Source: Microbacterium sulfonylureivorans
GTDB taxonomy: Bacteria > Actinomycetota > Actinomycetes > Actinomycetales > Microbacteriaceae
Reading direction: 5' to 3'
Length of the DNA stretch: 64,000 nucleotides
Assembly (NCBI RefSeq): GCF_003999995.1
Contig: NZ_RJAD01000001.1
Coordinates: forward strand, 1,550,001 to 1,614,000
In this document: positions 6,975-14,653 of the stretch, piece by piece
Position numbering within the stretch: position 1 is the stretch's first letter
Layout: the number at the start of each line of letters is the position of its first letter
Position numbers and translations under genes: made by a program
Notes under the pieces: generated by a model
Databases searched by the model: none
The model's input: the letters and a program-made list of their open reading frames with translations, nothing else
Told to the model about the DNA's origin: nothing

Positions 6975-8590
6975 CCTCGGGCCTGGAGGGGGAGTTCGAG
7001 GACGTGTTCGCCGGACGTCCGTCCGAGCTCGAGACGCGCGCCCGACGCCTGCAGAGCACCGCCGAGGCGATCGAGCGCGCGGCCGACGCCCTGCGCGACC
7101 TGGTCGACGCCCAGCGCAGCGAGGCGACCGACGCGCTCGAGGAGTCGGCCACGGAGGCGGCCGCCGGGCTTCGCCGCGCCCGCAAGCGGTACGGGGGGAC
7201 CGCGACGGCGCTCACCACGTACGCCGTCGAGCTCGGGCCGATCCAGTCGACCGCGCGGGCCGCGGTCGACGACGCCGACTTCCACCAGGCGCGCAGCTAC
7301 CGGCTGCAGGGCGACCTCGACGATCTGCGCAACGATATCACCCTCGCCGAGGCCGAGGGAGCGCCGACCGACGCGCTGTATGAGGAGCTCTGGTCGACGA
7401 GCGACGGCGCCGCCTATTCCGCGGGCCGGGTCGAGGACGCTCGCCGCACGCTGAACCAGGCGAGGCAGGACATCTGGGATGCCGCGAACCGGGCCATCGA
7501 CGCCATCGAGACGGCCGTCGAGCACGGCGCGGACTCGTTCGGCGACAACTGGAATCAGTTCTGGGATCCGATCGGCGACTTCTTCGAGATGGTCGGCGAG
7601 TGGGCGTCGCAGGTGCTGGCCGCGGTGGTCGAGATGCTGCAGGAGCTACTGAGCGCGCTGATCTCGGCGCTCGTCGTGATCGCCATCCTGCTGGCGGCGG
7701 CGCTCGTGATCGGGCTGGTCTTCGTCATCTTCGGCGTCGTCGGGCTGCTCGTGCTCGGCGCGTTCCTCGCCGCCGCGCTGCTGACGCTGGCCATCGCCGA
7801 GATGGTCGGGAGTCCCCAGCGCATCGGCTCGCAGACCGATGACACGGCGCCGACGGGTGATGCCGAGAAGGATGCCGCGCTCGACGATCTGGAGGCGCGC
7901 GACTACCAGGGGCTCATGGTCGACCTCGCGCAGCAGGACGCCAACGGCCTCGACGCCGAGACCGAGATCCGCGTCGTGGCGATCCGCGACGCGGCGGGCA
8001 ACGTGGTGTCGTGGCGGATCCAGCTGCCGAGCACGCAGAACTGGAGCGTCACGAACACCGACGGCGCGCTCAACGACGTCCGTGCCGACGTGATGCTGTC
8101 GATGTTCCCCGGCGTGCCCACGCAGTATGAAGAGGCGGTGTGGGACGCGATGACCGACGCCGGGGTGTTCGAGAGCGACGCGCCCATCATGTTCACGGGC
8201 TGGTCGCTCGGCGGGATGATGGCGGGGGAGCTCGCGACGAACCCGCGCGTCGCCGATCGGGTGGAGTCGGTCTTCACGGCCGGCTCGGCGATCGACAAGC
8301 ACTACAGCGACATGCCGCCCGACGTGCGCGTCACGCAGATCAACAACGGCATCGATCCGGTGCACACCCTGGAGCTGCTGGGCCTCGACCCCGTCGACTA
8401 CGTGCGCTTCGACGAAGACTGGCAGACCTACCGTCCGCTCACCACGCCCATGCACGATGCGACCATGTATGGTGCTGAGGCGGAGCGCTACCTCCCCGAA
8501 CCGCGGCCCGGCGACGAGATCTTCTTCGCCTCCGAAGGCGGCTCGAGCTACGAGGAAGTGCACACCTACACGTACACGAGAGGGTCGTAG
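6971..8590 (+). CDS. T7SS-effector-like protein: helical N-domain, two TMs, alpha/beta hydrolase
   Basis: Predicted 539-residue protein. Residues 1-200 are helical and start like actinobacterial type VII secretion signal domains (FAGRPSELETRARRLQSTAE). Residues about 228-280 contain two long hydrophobic segments. Residues about 310-539 form an alpha/beta hydrolase: GWSLGG holds nucleophile Ser412, NNGIDPVH offers Asp462 and the late PMHDATMY offers His495, a complete candidate triad of lipase/esterase type. The gene starts inside the stop of the small helical gene (GTGA) and is followed after 7 nt by a lipoprotein gene. I read the operon as partner, effector and accessory or immunity proteins. 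No secretion machinery genes (EccC-like ATPase) are in the window, and the membrane segments could mean it stays cell-bound. Confidence 0.7.
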   Translation: MTSGLEGEFEDVFAGRPSELETRARRLQSTAEAIERAADALRDLVDAQRSEATDALEESATEAAAGLRRARKRYGGTATALTTYAVELGPIQSTARAAVDDADFHQARSYRLQGDLDDLRNDITLAEAEGAPTDALYEELWSTSDGAAYSAGRVEDARRTLNQARQDIWDAANRAIDAIETAVEHGADSFGDNWNQFWDPIGDFFEMVGEWASQVLAAVVEMLQELLSALISALVVIAILLAAALVIGLVFVIFGVVGLLVLGAFLAAALLTLAIAEMVGSPQRIGSQTDDTAPTGDAEKDAALDDLEARDYQGLMVDLAQQDANGLDAETEIRVVAIRDAAGNVVSWRIQLPSTQNWSVTNTDGALNDVRADVMLSMFPGVPTQYEEAVWDAMTDAGVFESDAPIMFTGWSLGGMMAGELATNPRVADRVESVFTAGSAIDKHYSDMPPDVRVTQINNGIDPVHTLELLGLDPVDYVRFDEDWQTYRPLTTPMHDATMYGAEAERYLPEPRPGDEIFFASEGGSSYEEVHTYTYTRGS

Positions 8591-8597
8591 AGGCGCG

Positions 8598-9053
8598 ATG
8601 AGACTGCTGCGGACGACACTCGCCCTGACGATCGCGATCGGTGCGCTGGCCCTCGCGGGGTGCACCTCCGACCCCGATCTGAGCGGGCTCGAGTCGGAGC
8701 TCGCCGGGGTCGACGGGATCAACGGCGCGATCGCGGATACGCAGCACTCCGGCGCCCCGTGGAACACCGCGACGGTCATCCTGCTGTTCCTCGACGACTC
8801 CTCCGACGAGGGCATCATCGCGTCCGTCCGCGGCGCCGCGCCGGTGCTCGCCGACGATGCGGCCGTGTCCCGCAACCCCGTGAGCCTCATCTTCATCGAC
8901 GGCGACCGCGATGACTACGACACCCGTTCGTCGGCCCTGGCCGACGATGTGATCGTGACGTCGGAGGTCGCCGACAGCCTCGGGATCGCGGCGGGCGCCG
9001 GCGAGTCTCTTCGGCTGACGCCCGAAGACCTCCGCCGGCTCACGGGCGAGTGA
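8598..9053 (+). CDS. Small lipoprotein, candidate immunity or accessory protein
   Basis: Predicted 151-residue protein with a lipoprotein signal: short basic N-terminus MRLLRT, hydrophobic core and lipobox LALAGC (Cys about 22). The mature part is acidic, and no enzyme motif is recognised. It lies 7 nt after the hydrolase gene and overlaps the next start by 4 nt (GTGA at 9050-9053), so it belongs to the operon. Surface lipoproteins next to lipase-like secreted effectors can serve as immunity proteins; that role is inferred from position only. Confidence 0.65.
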   Translation: MRLLRTTLALTIAIGALALAGCTSDPDLSGLESELAGVDGINGAIADTQHSGAPWNTATVILLFLDDSSDEGIIASVRGAAPVLADDAAVSRNPVSLIFIDGDRDDYDTRSSALADDVIVTSEVADSLGIAAGAGESLRLTPEDLRRLTGE

Positions 9054-9685
9054 CGACCGACGCCCCGACGGCGGCCGCGCCGCAGCTGACGTTCCAGCTG
9101 CCCGGGCGGTGGCTGGCCGTCGATCCCCGGGACGAGGCGGTCGCCGCCGCACAGGTCGATGCCGCGGTGCGCGAGCTCGTCGGAACCGCCGACGATGCGG
9201 CGACAGCCCGGCGGCGCCTGCGCGACCACCTCCGCCGTGCCGTCGACGCCGGGAGGGATGCCGGTGCCCACGCGATCTTCCTGTGCCTCGAGATCGTGCC
9301 CGACCTCGCCACCCCGGCGTCGCTCACCGTGCACTCCCCGGCCGGCATGCGCATGACGCCGGCGGTCGGCACGTCGGCCGACGCGGTGCTCGGGGTGCTG
9401 CGCGAGAGCTTCCGGGTGCTCGGCGTCGAGGGCATCGACACTGCACGCCGCCTCGACGGCCCGCGCGCGAGCATGCTGCGCATCGACCGCGTGCGCGAGG
9501 AGACGGTCGCCGAGGACGGCGTCGAAGCCGTGGCATCCCGCCTCGAGGCGGAGTACTGGTTCGCCGTGCCCGGCTCGAAGCACGTCGCGCTCGCGAGCTT
9601 CGCGACGCCGCTCGGCGAGATCCGCCACGCGATGCTCAGCCTGTTCGACTCGATCGCGCTCGCGGCATCCTTCGGCCCGGAATGA
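9050..9685 (+). CDS. Hypothetical protein of the effector operon
   Basis: Predicted 211-residue soluble protein without signal peptide or membrane segment. It begins with LTFQLPGRWLAVDP and has alternating strand and helix predictions (for example AEYWFAVPGSKHVALASF near residue 180). I do not recognise the family. It is the last gene of the four-gene operon, translationally coupled to the lipoprotein by GTGA. The overall look recalls small beta/alpha proteins that accompany type VII substrates, such as EspG-like chaperones or immunity proteins, but no motif supports a choice. Confidence 0.55.
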   Translation: MTTDAPTAAAPQLTFQLPGRWLAVDPRDEAVAAAQVDAAVRELVGTADDAATARRRLRDHLRRAVDAGRDAGAHAIFLCLEIVPDLATPASLTVHSPAGMRMTPAVGTSADAVLGVLRESFRVLGVEGIDTARRLDGPRASMLRIDRVREETVAEDGVEAVASRLEAEYWFAVPGSKHVALASFATPLGEIRHAMLSLFDSIALAASFGPE

Positions 9686-9724
9686 TCCGGCCGGCCGAGG
9701 CGTTCCGGGACTCGGAGGATCTAC

Positions 9725-11965
9725 ATGGACTACGGCCACGTGCTCGAATTCGGCGCGTTCATCACCCCATCCGCAGCGAACCCCGACGCCCCCGTCCTGC
9801 TCGCGCAGGCCGCCGAGGCATCCGGGCTCGATCTCGTCACCTTCCAGGATCACCCGTACCAGCCCGCGTTCCTCGACACATGGACCCTCATGTCGTTCGT
9901 CGCCGCGCGGACCGACACCATCCGCATCGCACCGAACGTGCTCAACGTGCCCCTGCGCCCGCCGGCCGTCGTCGCGCGGAGCGCGGCGAGCCTCGACCTG
10001 CTCTCGGGCGGCCGGTTCGACCTCGGCCTCGGCGCCGGCGGCTTCTGGGACGCCATCGAGGCCATGGGCGGTGGACGCCTGACCCCCGGTCAGGCGGTGA
10101 CCGCGCTCGAGGAGGCGATCGACGTCATCCGCGAGCTGTGGAACACCAGCGAGCGCCGCGGCGCCTTCACCGACGGCGCGTACCACCGCGTCCATGGAGC
10201 GAAGCGCGGGCCGCGCCCTGCCCACGACATCCCGATCCTGATCGGCGCCTACAAGCCCCGCATGCTCGCCCTCACCGGACGCAAGGGCGACGGCTGGCTG
10301 CCCTCGCTCGGCTACATGAAGCCCGGCGACCTCGGCCGCGGCAACACCGCGATCGACGAGGCCGCCGCATCGGTCGGCCGTGATCCGCGCGAGATCCGCC
10401 GCCTGCTCAACGTCGGGCAGCTCGCCGCCGATCCGCGCGAGTTCGCCGAGCGCCTCGTCCGGCTCGCGATCGAGGACGGCATCGGCACGTTCATCCTCGC
10501 GGGCGACGACCCGCGCCTGCTGCAGACCTTCGGCGCGGACGTGGCTCCCGCCGTGCGCGAGCTCGTCGCGCGCGAGCGCGGCGAGCGCGGCACGACGACG
10601 GCATCCGCCCGCTCATCCGCGGCCCTCGCCGCCCGACGTCACGGCATCGCCTACGACGACGTGCCCGCGGGGGTGAGAGCGATCGAGCCCGGAGACTTCG
10701 AATACGCCGACGTGCGCTCGACGTACATGCGCGGCGGCTCGCCCGGTCTCGTCCTGCAGCCGGATTCGCCGGCGCAGGTCGCCGAGTCGATCGCCTTCGC
10801 GAGGCGCCATCCGGATGCCTCGCTCTCGGTCCGCAGCGGCGGCCATGGCATCAGCGGCCGCAGCACGAACGACGGCGGGATCGTGATCGACCTCCGCCGA
10901 CTCGACGCGATCGAGGTGCTCGACGTGGATCGCCGGCTCGTGCGCATCGGGCCGGGCGCGCGATGGATGGAGGTCGCGGCGGCACTCGCCGAGCACGGCT
11001 GGGCACTGTCGTCGGGCGACTACGGCGGCGTGGGCGTGGGAGGCCTCGCGACGGCTGGCGGCATCGGGTTCCTCGCCCGCGAGCACGGCCTGACGATCGA
11101 CCACCTCCGCGCCGCCGAGATCGTGCTGGCGGATGGCTCGATCGTGCGCGCCGACGCCGGCACCCATGCCGACCTGTTCTGGGCGATCCGCGGCGCCGGA
11201 GGCAACGTCGGCGTCGTGACGTCGTTCGAGTTCGAGGTCGACGAGGTCGGCGAGGTCGGCTGGGCGCAGCTCGCGTTCCAGGTCGACGACCTGCCCGGCT
11301 TCCTCGAGGGGTACGGGCGGATCGTGGAGGACGCGCCGCGCGACCTCACCGTCTTCCTCCTCGCCGGCGGCCCGCGCCCCGGACAGCCGCAGGTCGTGCA
11401 GCTTTACGGCGTGGTCGACTCCGACGATCCCGACACGATCATCGCCCGGCTGCAGCCCTTCGCCGAGCTCGCGCCGCTCGTGCAGCAGTCCGTCCAGGTC
11501 GCCCCGTACGCCCAGGTCATGGCGAACGCCGACCTGGGTCCGCAGCACGGCTCGGGCGAGCCGCACTCGAGGTCGGGACTCATCGAGCACGTGACGCCCG
11601 CATTCGCCGAGGCGGCGGCCCGGATGCTGGCATCCGGCGCCGTTCCCTTCTTCCAGCTGCGCGCGGTCGGCGGCGCGGTGGCCGACGTGCCCGAGGACGC
11701 GACGGCCTACGCCCACCGGTCGGCGAACTTCTCCGTCGTCGCGCTGGGATCGAACCCGGCGAGCCTCGACGCGCAGTGGCGGGCGCTCGCCGAGCACATC
11801 GCCGGCATGTACCTGAGCTTCGACTCGTCGGAGCGGCCCGAGCGCATCGGCGAGGCGTTCCCGCCCGCGACGCTCGCGCGGCTGCGCGCGATCAAGGCGC
11901 GGGTCGATCCGACGTGCGTCTTCCGCGACAACTTCGCGATCGAGCCGGCGGTCGACGCGGCCTGA
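9725..11965 (+). CDS. Fusion of a luciferase-like flavin monooxygenase and a BBE-type FAD oxidoreductase
   Basis: Predicted 746-residue bifunctional flavoprotein. Residues 1-290 are a luciferase-like (LLM class, F420/FMN-type) TIM-barrel oxidoreductase (LEFGAFITP, VLNVPLRPP, GRFDLGLGAG). Residues about 310-746 are a PCMH-type FAD oxidoreductase of the berberine-bridge group: SVRSGGHGISGRS holds the His expected to bind FAD covalently, followed by GVGVGGLATAGGIGFL and the C-terminal BBE piece CVFRDNFAI. The second covalent anchor Cys found in bicovalent members is not present near GDYGGVGVGG, so a monocovalent FAD is expected. There is a good Shine-Dalgarno (CGGAGG) upstream. The substrates are unknown; the two sites may carry out sequential oxidations. 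Confidence 0.85.
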   Translation: MDYGHVLEFGAFITPSAANPDAPVLLAQAAEASGLDLVTFQDHPYQPAFLDTWTLMSFVAARTDTIRIAPNVLNVPLRPPAVVARSAASLDLLSGGRFDLGLGAGGFWDAIEAMGGGRLTPGQAVTALEEAIDVIRELWNTSERRGAFTDGAYHRVHGAKRGPRPAHDIPILIGAYKPRMLALTGRKGDGWLPSLGYMKPGDLGRGNTAIDEAAASVGRDPREIRRLLNVGQLAADPREFAERLVRLAIEDGIGTFILAGDDPRLLQTFGADVAPAVRELVARERGERGTTTASARSSAALAARRHGIAYDDVPAGVRAIEPGDFEYADVRSTYMRGGSPGLVLQPDSPAQVAESIAFARRHPDASLSVRSGGHGISGRSTNDGGIVIDLRRLDAIEVLDVDRRLVRIGPGARWMEVAAALAEHGWALSSGDYGGVGVGGLATAGGIGFLAREHGLTIDHLRAAEIVLADGSIVRADAGTHADLFWAIRGAGGNVGVVTSFEFEVDEVGEVGWAQLAFQVDDLPGFLEGYGRIVEDAPRDLTVFLLAGGPRPGQPQVVQLYGVVDSDDPDTIIARLQPFAELAPLVQQSVQVAPYAQVMANADLGPQHGSGEPHSRSGLIEHVTPAFAEAAARMLASGAVPFFQLRAVGGAVADVPEDATAYAHRSANFSVVALGSNPASLDAQWRALAEHIAGMYLSFDSSERPERIGEAFPPATLARLRAIKARVDPTCVFRDNFAIEPAVDAA

Positions 11966-11980
11966 CCGTGCCGCCGGCGG

Positions 11981-12050
11981 TTCGGGGCGCGCTGCGTCGA
12001 TGGGGGCGGCCGTCATGCGCCCCGAACGACAAGATCCGCCCCGAACCCGG
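11981..12050. repeat. CGCCCCGAA intergenic repeat with inverted copy
   Basis: TTCGGGGCGC (11981-11990) is the exact inverse complement of GCGCCCCGAA (12017-12026). The right part, CGCCCCGAA-N10-CGCCCCGAACCCGG (12018-12050), matches a 33-bp unit found again at 38469-38566. The element lies between the flavoenzyme fusion and the UvrA-like gene. It could form a hairpin that also ends the upstream transcript. Confidence 0.65.
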
Positions 12051-12099
12051 GTCCTGACCGGATTCAGGAAGCGCGGTGTCCGCGATCGCGGCCAGAATG

Positions 12100-12105
12100 T
12101 AGGGT
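12100..12105 (+). promoter_or_regulatory. -10 box TAGGGT of the UvrA-like gene
   Basis: TAGGGT lies 22 nt before the ATG at 12128. The short expected leader contains GAGAGGA as Shine-Dalgarno. No -35 box is convincing. Confidence 0.5.
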
Positions 12106-12127
12106 CGCATTCGATCGAGAGGACCCC

Positions 12128-14482
12128 ATGGCCGAGGCATCCGTCCCCCACATCGCCGACTCGCACGAGCAGATCCGTGTCGTCGGAGCCCGAGAGAACA
12201 ACCTCAAGAACGTCGACGTCGACATCCCCAAGCGGCGCCTCACGGTGTTCACCGGTGTGAGCGGGTCGGGCAAGTCGTCGCTCGTCTTCGCCACGATCGC
12301 GAACGAGTCGCAGCGGCTCATCAACGAGACCTACCCCACGTTCGTGCAGCAGTTCATGGGCCAGCTCAACCGCCCCGAGGTCGATGCCCTCGAGAACGTG
12401 AGCCCGGCGATCATCGTCGACCAGGAGCGGATGGGGGCCAACTCGCGCTCGACGGTCGGCACGGCCACCGACGCCCACGCGATGCTGCGCATCCTGTTCA
12501 GCCGCATCGGCCAGCCGCACGTCGGGTCGCCGCAGGCGTTCTCGTTCAACATCCCGTCCGTGTCGGGCGCCGGTGCGGTGACCTTCGAGAAGGGCGGCAA
12601 GACCGTCAAGGAGCGCCGCTCGTTCGAGGTCACCGGCGGCATGTGCCCCCGCTGCGAGGGCCTCGGCGAGGCGAGCGACATCGACCTCGACGAGCTGTTC
12701 GACAGCTCGAAGTCGCTGGCGGGCGGCGCCATCACGATCCCGGGCTACAACGTCGACGGCTGGATGGTGCGCGGGTTCACCGAGTCCGGGTTCTTCGACC
12801 CCGACAAGCCGATCAAGGACTTCACGGCGCAGGAGCGCGAGGACTTCCTCTACAAGGAGCCCACGAAGGTCAAGATCCAGAACATCAACATGACCTACGA
12901 GGGACTCATCCCCAAGCTCACGAAGTCCGTGCTGCAGAAGGACCGCGACGCCCTGCAGCCGCACATCCGGGCGTTCGTCGACCGGGCCGTCAAGTTCACC
13001 GCGTGCCCCGACTGCGGGGGCTCCCGTCTGAACGAGGGCGCGCGCTCGTCGAAGATCAAGGGCGTGAACATCGCGGATGCCGCGGCCATGCAGATCACCG
13101 ACCTGGCGGAGTGGCTCGGCACGATCGACGACGCCGAGGTCGCCCCGCTGATGGCCAGCCTGCGCGCGACGATCGACTCCTTCGTCGACATCGGCCTCGG
13201 GTACCTCTCGCTCGACCGCTCGTCGGGCACCCTCTCGGGCGGTGAGGCGCAGCGCACCAAGATGATCCGCCACCTCGGATCGGCGCTCACCGACATCAGC
13301 TACGTGTTCGACGAGCCGACGGCGGGGCTCCACCCCCACGACATCCAGCGGATGAACGCGCTCCTCAAGCTCCTGCGCGACAAGGGCAACACCGTGCTCG
13401 TCGTCGAGCACAAGCCCGAGGTCATCGAGATCGCCGACCACATCGTCGACCTCGGGCCGGGCGCGGGCCGCGCCGGCGGCGAGATCCAGTACACGGGGGA
13501 TGTCGCGGGCCTGCGTGCGTCGGGCACCATCACCGGCCGGCACCTCGACGACCGCGCGCGGCTGAAGGAGTCGACCCGCGCCGCGAAGGGCGTGCTCGAG
13601 ATCCGAGGCGCGCAGCAGCACAACCTCAAGAAGGTCGATGTCGACATCCCGCTGGGCATCCTCACCGTGGTGACGGGCGTGGCGGGCTCGGGCAAGTCGT
13701 CGCTCATCCACGGCAACGTCCCCGCGTTCGACGACGTGGTCGTGGTCGACCAGGCGCCCATCAAGGGGTCGCGACGCAGCAGCCCGGCGACCTACACGGG
13801 CATCCTGGACGCGATCCGCTCGGCGTTCGCCAAGGCGAACGGCGTCAAGCCGGGTCTTTTCAGCGCGAACTCCGAGGGCGCGTGCCCGGCGTGCAAGGGC
13901 CTGGGCGTCATCATCACCACGCTCGGATTCACGCAGACCGTCGAGACGCTGTGCGAACTGTGCGACGGGTCCGGCTTCAGCGACGAGGTGCTCGAGTACC
14001 GCCTCGACGGCAAGAACATCGCCGAGGTCCTCGCGATGTCGGCGGGCGAGGCATCCGAGTTCTTCACCAAGGGGCCGGCGCACACCACCCTGATGCGCAT
14101 GATCGACGTCGGGCTCGGCTACATCACCCTCGGACAGGCGCTCAACACCCTGTCGGGGGGTGAGCGGCAGCGTCTCAAGCTCGCGATCTCGATGGCGAAG
14201 AAGGGGGCGATCTACGTTCTCGACGAGCCCACCACTGGGCTGCACCTCGCCGACGTGGACAACATGCTCGGGATGCTCGACCGCCTGGTCGACGCCGGCA
14301 ACAGCGTCATCGTGATCGAGCACCACCAGGCCGTGATGGCCCACGCCGACTGGATCATCGACCTCGGACCGGGAGCGGGCCACGACGGCGGCCTCGTGGT
14401 GTTCGAGGGCAGGCCGGAAGATCTCGTCGCCTCGGGTGAGAGCCTCACGGCGCACCACCTCCGCGAGTACGTCGCCCGCTGA
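12128..14482 (+). CDS. UvrA-like (UvrA2/DrrC type) ABC excinuclease-family ATPase
   Basis: Predicted 784-residue protein with two ABC ATPase modules: Walker A GVSGSGKSS near residue 41 and GVAGSGKSS near 520, two signatures (TLSGGEAQR and TLSGGERQR) and two Walker B/H-loop regions (FDEPTAGLHPHD, LDEPTTGLHLAD). The CxxC pairs of the UvrA zinc modules are present (CPRC, CPDC, CPAC, CELC). It is about 150-200 residues shorter than housekeeping UvrA, as in UvrA2 and the daunorubicin-resistance protein DrrC, which lack the UvrB-binding insert. It therefore probably binds damaged or drug-bound DNA without loading UvrB. It stands alone between two hairpins. Confidence 0.88.
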   Translation: MAEASVPHIADSHEQIRVVGARENNLKNVDVDIPKRRLTVFTGVSGSGKSSLVFATIANESQRLINETYPTFVQQFMGQLNRPEVDALENVSPAIIVDQERMGANSRSTVGTATDAHAMLRILFSRIGQPHVGSPQAFSFNIPSVSGAGAVTFEKGGKTVKERRSFEVTGGMCPRCEGLGEASDIDLDELFDSSKSLAGGAITIPGYNVDGWMVRGFTESGFFDPDKPIKDFTAQEREDFLYKEPTKVKIQNINMTYEGLIPKLTKSVLQKDRDALQPHIRAFVDRAVKFTACPDCGGSRLNEGARSSKIKGVNIADAAAMQITDLAEWLGTIDDAEVAPLMASLRATIDSFVDIGLGYLSLDRSSGTLSGGEAQRTKMIRHLGSALTDISYVFDEPTAGLHPHDIQRMNALLKLLRDKGNTVLVVEHKPEVIEIADHIVDLGPGAGRAGGEIQYTGDVAGLRASGTITGRHLDDRARLKESTRAAKGVLEIRGAQQHNLKKVDVDIPLGILTVVTGVAGSGKSSLIHGNVPAFDDVVVVDQAPIKGSRRSSPATYTGILDAIRSAFAKANGVKPGLFSANSEGACPACKGLGVIITTLGFTQTVETLCELCDGSGFSDEVLEYRLDGKNIAEVLAMSAGEASEFFTKGPAHTTLMRMIDVGLGYITLGQALNTLSGGERQRLKLAISMAKKGAIYVLDEPTTGLHLADVDNMLGMLDRLVDAGNSVIVIEHHQAVMAHADWIIDLGPGAGHDGGLVVFEGRPEDLVASGESLTAHHLREYVAR

Positions 14483-14489
14483 GTCCCGG

Positions 14490-14517
14490 CGCCCATGGGT
14501 GAATCTCCCCATGGGCG
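14490..14517 (+). terminator. Hairpin after the UvrA-like gene
   Basis: CGCCCATGGG (14490-14499) pairs perfectly with CCCATGGGCG (14508-14517) around an 8-nt loop, beginning 7 nt after the stop codon. There is no T-run, as is usual in this GC-rich sequence. It separates this gene from the promoter of the giant-protein locus. Confidence 0.6.
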
Positions 14518-14584
14518 TCGGGGCCGGTCCCGGAATACGATCTCCGAGGCGACGCGCGCCGGGGAGGGTGTCCGGGTCGCCGGG

Positions 14585-14590
14585 TTAGGC
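14585..14590 (+). promoter_or_regulatory. -10 box TAGGCT of the giant-protein locus
   Basis: TAGGCT lies about 64 nt before the ATG at 14654 and is the best promoter candidate for the nine-gene locus. The leader holds GGAGGAGG at about 14635-14643, rather far from the start codon, then GAAGGT closer to it. Confidence 0.4.
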
Positions 14591-14653
14591 TGAGACGTCT
14601 TGCCGCTGCGCTCGCCACGCATGCCCCGACCGACGGAGGAGGCCGAAGGTCCG

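Noticed and set aside
10613..14512. Very long open frame (about 1300 codons) on the minus strand opposite the UvrA-like and flavoenzyme genes
   Set aside because: It is in antisense register to two clearly recognised enzymes and its translation is Arg/Asp/Val-rich without motifs, the usual mirror effect of GC-biased third positions.
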